Positions 59,258 to 64,000 of a DNA stretch of 64,000 bases are shown here, piece after piece. Where the stretch lies: the NCBI RefSeq assembly GCF_013373065.1, contig NZ_JABXIN010000013.1:248001-312000 (forward strand), written 5' to 3'. Numbering within the stretch: the stretch's first letter is position 1; every line of letters begins with the position of its first letter. The notes beneath the pieces are model-generated. The model made no database searches. It had not been told where the DNA came from and worked only from the letters and a program-made list of their open reading frames with translations. Source of the stretch: Algoriphagus sp. Its GTDB lineage: Bacteria > Bacteroidota > Bacteroidia > Cytophagales > Cyclobacteriaceae. The translations under genes and the position numbers were made by a program.

Positions 59258-59992
59258 TTAGAGGCTCATCATTTCTTTAAATCGGGCCGCTTGGCGTCGG
59301 CTCACTTCGATTCGATCTCCTCCTCTGAGGGTTACAACCAAGCCACCATTAAACCAAGGTTCGATGCCTTCTACCCAACCCAAGTTGATGATATGTTTTC
59401 GGCTGGCTCGGAAAAATGATTTTTCATCCAATCGTTCATCCAGGGCATTGAGGGACTTGTGGATCATCGGTTTCACATTGTCAAAGTACACTTTGATGTA
59501 GTTTCCGTCTGATTCGAATAGTCGAACATTGGCCAGGCGCACAAACCAGCAGCGATCACCGTCTTTAACAAATACCTGATCGTCCAGAGTGAGTTTTTTA
59601 GTGTTGTTGCTTTGAGCTTCTGCTTCGGCCTTTTGCTGCTTTTCGATTTTCCCGGTCAATTTTGTAATGGCTTCCTCCAAACGCTTCGGTTCGATAGGCT
59701 TCAATAGGTAGTCCAGGGCATTTACCTGAAAGGCCTTTAGGGCATATTCATCGTAGGCGGTGGTAAAGATGACATGAGGAACCGAATCGAGCTCTTCCAA
59801 TAAATCAAAGCCTGTTTTTTCGGGCATTTGAATATCGAGAAAGATGACATCTGGCTGGAGTTGCTCGATTTTTTCTTTCGCATCTTCCACGTTTACTGCT
59901 TCTCCCACCACTTCTACTGTTTCCAGTTGGTTGAGAAGGTTGATCAGCTCTTTTCTTGCCAATCTTTCATCATCGATTACAATGGCTCGCAT
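59258..59992 (-). CDS. LytTR-family response regulator (LytR/AlgR type)
   Basis: A 244-residue regulator. The receiver domain shows IDDERLARKEL (Asp7, Asp8), the phosphoacceptor Asp53 in VIFLDIQMPEKTGFDLL, TTAYDEYALKAF and the Lys in YLLKPIEPKRLEEA. LytTR follows from about 140 (VFVKDGDRCWFVRLANVRLFES, SRKHIINLGWVEGIEPWFNGG). It is encoded 10 bp after the histidine kinase, its probable partner, as in LytS-LytR pairs of this phylum. Confidence 0.92.
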   Translation of the reverse strand: MRAIVIDDERLARKELINLLNQLETVEVVGEAVNVEDAKEKIEQLQPDVIFLDIQMPEKTGFDLLEELDSVPHVIFTTAYDEYALKAFQVNALDYLLKPIEPKRLEEAITKLTGKIEKQQKAEAEAQSNNTKKLTLDDQVFVKDGDRCWFVRLANVRLFESDGNYIKVYFDNVKPMIHKSLNALDERLDEKSFFRASRKHIINLGWVEGIEPWFNGGLVVTLRGGDRIEVSRRQAARFKEMMSL

Positions 59993-60002
59993 AATTATCT
60001 GT

Positions 60003-61061
60003 TTATGTTTCTAAGGTAACCCTTTGTTTGGGGATTTTTATTTCAGTGATTACAAATTCGTTTTCGGAATTGAATATCCGGAAGGTTGCTCGATCTCCGT
60101 AGATCAATTTGAGTCGCTGTACGGTATTGCTAAGTCCGTGACCACCATCCGCCTTAGGCTTCAGACTCGGAGGAACGGAAAGGTGGCCGCTGTTTTTCAC
60201 CTGAATATACAAATCATCTTCCAGACCTTCCCTGCATTTGATCTCGATGATTCCTCCCTTCACCAAATTGGAGATCCCATGTTTAATGGCATTTTCCACA
60301 ATAGTCTGAAGCATCATCGGGGGGATTTTGTAGGAATAAGCCTCGTCCTCGATCCGGTAAATGACCTTCAGCCGTTCCTCAAATCGGATGGATTCCAACA
60401 TGAGGTAATCCTTGACGGTATTGAGTTCGTCTTCAAAATCGATGGTTTGTTTTTTGTCCATCATCAAGGAAAACCGGAGAATATTCGAAATCCGGGTAAT
60501 GGCATTTTTGGCTTTATTCGGGTCTTCATCCACCAAGGCTCGGACGGAATTCAAGGCATTAAAAATGAAATGGGGGTTCAGTTGGCTTTTGAGATGAGCC
60601 AGCCGGATCTGGTTGATTTTTGCCTCATACTTCAAGGAAGTGTTGTAGTTGTCCAAGAAGTGGAAAAGGAAATAGAGCAAAAACCACATCACATAGAAAA
60701 GGAATGCGATGAAAAGGTTAGCCAGAATCACCAGGATTTGAAAGTCTTCTTCTGGGTTTAAGGTTCCAAAAGCAATGTTGATAAGAATCTGGGCGACAAT
60801 GTTGACAAAACTCAAAGCCAACATGGCCATAATGGATTGAAAAAGTAATTGGGTGATTTTGAGCTTAAACCAATTGTATTGCTTGACGATGAAGCGTAGA
60901 AAGTGGGTGGCTAGCAAATTGAATACAGCCAATACGATCAAAGCCCAAATCTGAACTTTGGCAATACCTGTATCAGAAAGGGAGCCCAATACGATCTGTA
61001 CCAGAGCGATGCTTCCCCAACCGAGGATTTGTAAGAGCCAGTATAAAAGATTTCGGTTCAT
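60003..61061 (-). CDS. Sensor histidine kinase of the LytS type
   Basis: A 352-residue membrane kinase. Four hydrophobic segments occupy residues about 5-135 with no extracytoplasmic domain large enough to bind a ligand. The His_kinase box is LKSQLNPHFIFNALNSVRAL, with the phosphorylated His near residue 164. The ATPase domain follows with the N-box TIVENAIKHGISNL and the G-box HGLSNTVQRLKLIYG. It is paired with the response regulator downstream (10-bp gap). Confidence 0.9.
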   Translation of the reverse strand: MNRNLLYWLLQILGWGSIALVQIVLGSLSDTGIAKVQIWALIVLAVFNLLATHFLRFIVKQYNWFKLKITQLLFQSIMAMLALSFVNIVAQILINIAFGTLNPEEDFQILVILANLFIAFLFYVMWFLLYFLFHFLDNYNTSLKYEAKINQIRLAHLKSQLNPHFIFNALNSVRALVDEDPNKAKNAITRISNILRFSLMMDKKQTIDFEDELNTVKDYLMLESIRFEERLKVIYRIEDEAYSYKIPPMMLQTIVENAIKHGISNLVKGGIIEIKCREGLEDDLYIQVKNSGHLSVPPSLKPKADGGHGLSNTVQRLKLIYGDRATFRIFNSENEFVITEIKIPKQRVTLET

Positions 61062-61143
61062 CGAACCTTAAATATAAAGCAAGTGTGCCTTGCTGTTTTT
61101 CAGAATTTGATAAAAGGACGTATCGACTGATTGCTCCCTATTT

Positions 61144-63975
61144 TCAGGGATTTAACTCGAGCTTGAGAAATTTACCGGTATGGCTTTTTGGATGAGTAGC
61201 TACCTGTTCGGGAGTTCCTTCTACCACAATCTGTCCCCCTTGATCGCCCCCTTCCGGTCCCAAGTCCACGATGTAATCGGCTACTTTGATGACGTCTAGG
61301 TTATGTTCAATAATGAGGACGGTATTTCCTTTGTCAACCAATTTTTGCAAGACGTTCATCAACAACTCAATATCTTGGAAATGCAGTCCAGTAGTAGGTT
61401 CATCCAAGATATAGAAGGTTTTTCCGGTGTCTTTTTTAGAAAGTTCCGTCGCCAATTTCACACGTTGGGCTTCCCCTCCGGAGAGAGTGGTCGCATGCTG
61501 TCCTAAGGTGATGTAGCCCAAGCCCACATCATGTAAAGTTTTAATTTTTCGAAGGATTTTGGGTTGGTTTTCAAAAAACTCAACGGCCTGCTCCACGGTC
61601 ATGTCCAAGACATCAGCGATGGATTTTCCTTTGAATCGCACTTCCAATGTTTCCCGGTTATAGCGCTTGCCTTTGCAGGTTTCGCAGGGAATATGCACAT
61701 CCGGAAGGAAATCCATTTCGATTAATTTCATTCCTGCACCTTCACAGTCCTCACAGCGTCCTCCCTTTACATTGAAGGAGAAACGTCCCGGCTTGTAGCC
61801 CCTGATTTTGGCTTCTGGTAATTCGGTAAAGAGAGCTCGGATGTCAGAGAATACGCCGGTGTAGGTAGCGGGATTCGAGCGGGGAGTTCGTCCAATCGGG
61901 GATTGATCCACTTCAATCACTTTGTCCAAGTGCTCCAGACCAGAAATCTTAGCGTAAGGCATAGGTTCCTTTTTGGAACTGTAAAAGTGCTGCCTCAAAA
62001 TCGGATAAAGGGTTTCATGGATGAGGGTACTTTTTCCGCTTCCCGATACGCCGGTAATGAGGGTCAATGTTCCTAAAAATATTTTTAAATCGACATTTTT
62101 TAGGTTATTCCCTGTCGCTCCCTCAAGCTCCAAAGAGACCCCTTTTCCTTTCCGTCTTTCTTCAGGAATAGGAAGCCCTAATTTTCCTTTTAAATAATCA
62201 GCGGTTACGCCTCCTTGTTTGAGGATTTCCTTGGGATGGCCTTGTGCCACGACATGCCCTCCATGACGTCCCGCTCCGGGTCCCATGTCCAAGACAAAGT
62301 CGGACTCGAGCATCATGTCCTTGTCATGTTCCACGACCAGCACCGAATTACCCAAATCCCGAAGACTCTGAAGTGCCTTGATCAATTTAACATTGTCTCG
62401 CTGATGCAGACCGATGCTAGGTTCGTCCAAAATGTACAAAACCCCGACTAACTGCGTTCCGATTTGGGTAGCCAAACGAATCCGCTGCGCTTCTCCTCCG
62501 GAAAGTGTCCTCAAAGGTCTATTGAGTGTCAAATAATCTAGTCCGATATCGAGTAAAAATCCGATTCGCTTTCGAATTTCCTTTAGTACTTCTGTTGCGA
62601 TCAGCTGCTGTTTTTCACTCATTCGGCTTTCGATGTCCTCAAACCACAGCCCCAGATCACGGATATTCTTCATGGCCAATTCCCCGATATGGGTTTGGTC
62701 AATCTTAAAATGTAGTGCTTCTTTTTTTAGTCGGTAGCCTTGGCAATCCGGACAGGTTTTGGTTACTGTGAATTCAGATACCCATTCCTGTACTTTTTCG
62801 GAGCTTCCTTCTTGATGTTTTTGGAGGAAATTGATGATTCCTTCAAAAGTCGTATGCCATTTGGTACCCGGGTACTTTACGGAGTCTACCGCAACTTCCA
62901 CCTGTGATCCGTACAAAAGGATATCGACGACTTTTTCAGGAAGTTTTTCGATTGGAGTACTCATGCTGCACTTGTAATGCTTCAGAATCGCATCGATTTT
63001 TTTGAAGATCCAAATGTCCCGGTACTCTCCAAGCGGAGCAATGCCTCCGCGGGTAATACTCAAACTAGGGTCTGGAATAATGCTTTCCTTGGTGATTTCT
63101 TCGGTAATCCCAAGGCCGTTACAGGTTGGGCAAGCTCCATAGGGACTGTTGAAAGAAAATAGATTGGGAGCAGGTTCATCGTAGGAAAGCCCAGTTTCCG
63201 GGTCCATGAGGTATTTAGAAAAATGGTGAATTGCACCTTCTTCGTCACGAAGCATCATGACACCTTTACCATGCTGGAGGGCGGACTTTATCGACTGTGT
63301 AATACGGTATCGATCGGATTCTTCTGCGACAATTCGATCAATGACGATTTCGATGTCGTGAATTTTATAGCGATCCACTTGCATTTTGGGGACCATTTCC
63401 ATCACCACTCCGTCTACCCGGACCTTCGAAAATCCCATTTTTCGAATTTGCTCAAATAGTTCTCTGTAGTGACCTTTTCGGCCCTTCACGACAGGTGCTA
63501 GTAGGTAGATTTTCTTGCCGGAGAATTTTGAAAAAAGCTGCTCAATGATCTGATCTTCCGTTTGGCGGATCATTTTATTTCCCGTCAAGTAGGAATAAGC
63601 TTCCCCCGCCCGGGCAAAAAGCAAGCGCATAAAATCGTAGATTTCTGTGACAGTACCTACTGTAGAGCGTGGATTTTTTGAGGTGGTTTTTTGCTCAATG
63701 GCAATTACGGGCGAAAGTCCGTTGATTTTGTCAACATCCGGACGCTCCATTCCTCCCAAAAATGAGCGAGCATAGGCAGAGAAACTTTCAAGATACCGGC
63801 GCTGTCCTTCGGCATAGATAGTATCAAATGCCAAAGAACTCTTCCCGCTACCACTTAATCCGGTAACTACTACCAGTTGGTTGCGGGGGATTTTAACATC
63901 CAGGTTTTTCAGATTGTGTTCCCGGGCTCCGAAAATTTCTATGAATTCTTCCTGCGAGGCAGTGACTTGGCTCAT
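61144..63975 (-). CDS. uvrA: UvrABC excinuclease subunit A
   Basis: Damage-recognition ATPase of nucleotide excision repair, 943 residues, full length. It has two ABC modules: the first Walker A is GLSGSGKSS (39-47) and its signature [12 protein letters not shown], the second GVSGSGKST and [12 protein letters not shown]. Zinc fingers appear as [23 protein letters not shown] and CETCKGKRY. The UvrB-binding and insertion domains are in the expected places. The start ATG lies 25 bp from the right window edge. It is independent of the kinase operon (82-bp gap). Confidence 0.97.
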   Translation of the reverse strand: MSQVTASQEEFIEIFGAREHNLKNLDVKIPRNQLVVVTGLSGSGKSSLAFDTIYAEGQRRYLESFSAYARSFLGGMERPDVDKINGLSPVIAIEQKTTSKNPRSTVGTVTEIYDFMRLLFARAGEAYSYLTGNKMIRQTEDQIIEQLFSKFSGKKIYLLAPVVKGRKGHYRELFEQIRKMGFSKVRVDGVVMEMVPKMQVDRYKIHDIEIVIDRIVAEESDRYRITQSIKSALQHGKGVMMLRDEEGAIHHFSKYLMDPETGLSYDEPAPNLFSFNSPYGACPTCNGLGITEEITKESIIPDPSLSITRGGIAPLGEYRDIWIFKKIDAILKHYKCSMSTPIEKLPEKVVDILLYGSQVEVAVDSVKYPGTKWHTTFEGIINFLQKHQEGSSEKVQEWVSEFTVTKTCPDCQGYRLKKEALHFKIDQTHIGELAMKNIRDLGLWFEDIESRMSEKQQLIATEVLKEIRKRIGFLLDIGLDYLTLNRPLRTLSGGEAQRIRLATQIGTQLVGVLYILDEPSIGLHQRDNVKLIKALQSLRDLGNSVLVVEHDKDMMLESDFVLDMGPGAGRHGGHVVAQGHPKEILKQGGVTADYLKGKLGLPIPEERRKGKGVSLELEGATGNNLKNVDLKIFLGTLTLITGVSGSGKSTLIHETLYPILRQHFYSSKKEPMPYAKISGLEHLDKVIEVDQSPIGRTPRSNPATYTGVFSDIRALFTELPEAKIRGYKPGRFSFNVKGGRCEDCEGAGMKLIEMDFLPDVHIPCETCKGKRYNRETLEVRFKGKSIADVLDMTVEQAVEFFENQPKILRKIKTLHDVGLGYITLGQHATTLSGGEAQRVKLATELSKKDTGKTFYILDEPTTGLHFQDIELLMNVLQKLVDKGNTVLIIEHNLDVIKVADYIVDLGPEGGDQGGQIVVEGTPEQVATHPKSHTGKFLKLELNP

Positions 63976-64000
63976 AAACTTGAGAAGGAAATTTTAAATG

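Noticed and set aside
60024..60761. 245-codon plus-strand open frame opposite the histidine kinase
   Set aside because: Antisense shadow; the kinase on the other strand has all motifs.

Overview
The window is 64 kb of dense bacterial chromosome from a member of the Bacteroidota, most like the Cytophagales (Cyclobacteriaceae, Algoriphagus-like). I base this on a MurF-alanine racemase fusion, TonB-linked carboxypeptidase-regulatory-domain proteins, many lipoproteins with short lipoboxes, a LytS-type kinase with LytTR regulators, several promoters matching the Bacteroidota -7 element TAnnTTTG, and weak Shine-Dalgarno sequences. Genus placement is inference. No rRNA, tRNA or CRISPR array was seen.

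Layout. 1-13.6 kb: cell-wall transglycosylase (cut by the window edge), a methyltransferase, a MaoC-like hydratase, tcdA-tatD, a zincin-like lipoprotein next to a TonB-dependent receptor, Mn-type superoxide dismutase, tadA, two divergent phosphate transporters of unrelated families, deoC and a LYS1-like dehydrogenase. 13.6-24.2 kb: three FKBP prolyl isomerase lipoproteins with an nrnA phosphoesterase, ndk, a small arsenic-response operon (arsR, DUF6428-like, thioredoxin-type arsC) behind a perfect operator palindrome, a potassium channel, murF-alr, a flippase-like membrane protein and scpA. 24.3-38.6 kb: dxs, an alpha/beta hydrolase, a secreted small-protein/lipoprotein pair, prmC, an RsmB-like rRNA methylase, a tandem Usp protein, an amidohydrolase-beta-lactamase-like pair and a large barrel-less TonB-plug protein. 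38.6-51.1 kb: ileS-lspA preceded by a promoter and a strongly structured leader, a SNF2 helicase, PhoH, an M23 lipoprotein, and several small secreted or membrane proteins of unknown role.

51.5-58.3 kb looks like an accessory island. It opens with a 132-bp folded repeat with the architecture of an integron attC site, placed directly after the stop codon of a small gene. It then carries small genes typical of exchanged cargo (TfoX-N, SRPBCC, two NTF2-like paralogues, HxlR regulator, MGMT-like, an ECF-type sigma factor, TlpA-like thioredoxin, membrane AraC regulator), a REP-associated transposase flanked by oppositely oriented REP-like hairpins, and a remnant of a tyrosine recombinase. 58.4-64 kb returns to core genes: two LytTR response regulators, a LytS-type kinase and uvrA.

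The most interesting signals are non-coding: the attC-like repeat (51482-51613), the multi-helix RNA-like element before ileS (38903-39021), and the REP hairpins around and inside the transposase gene (57289-57968). All identifications rest on reading motifs by eye; no database search was possible.
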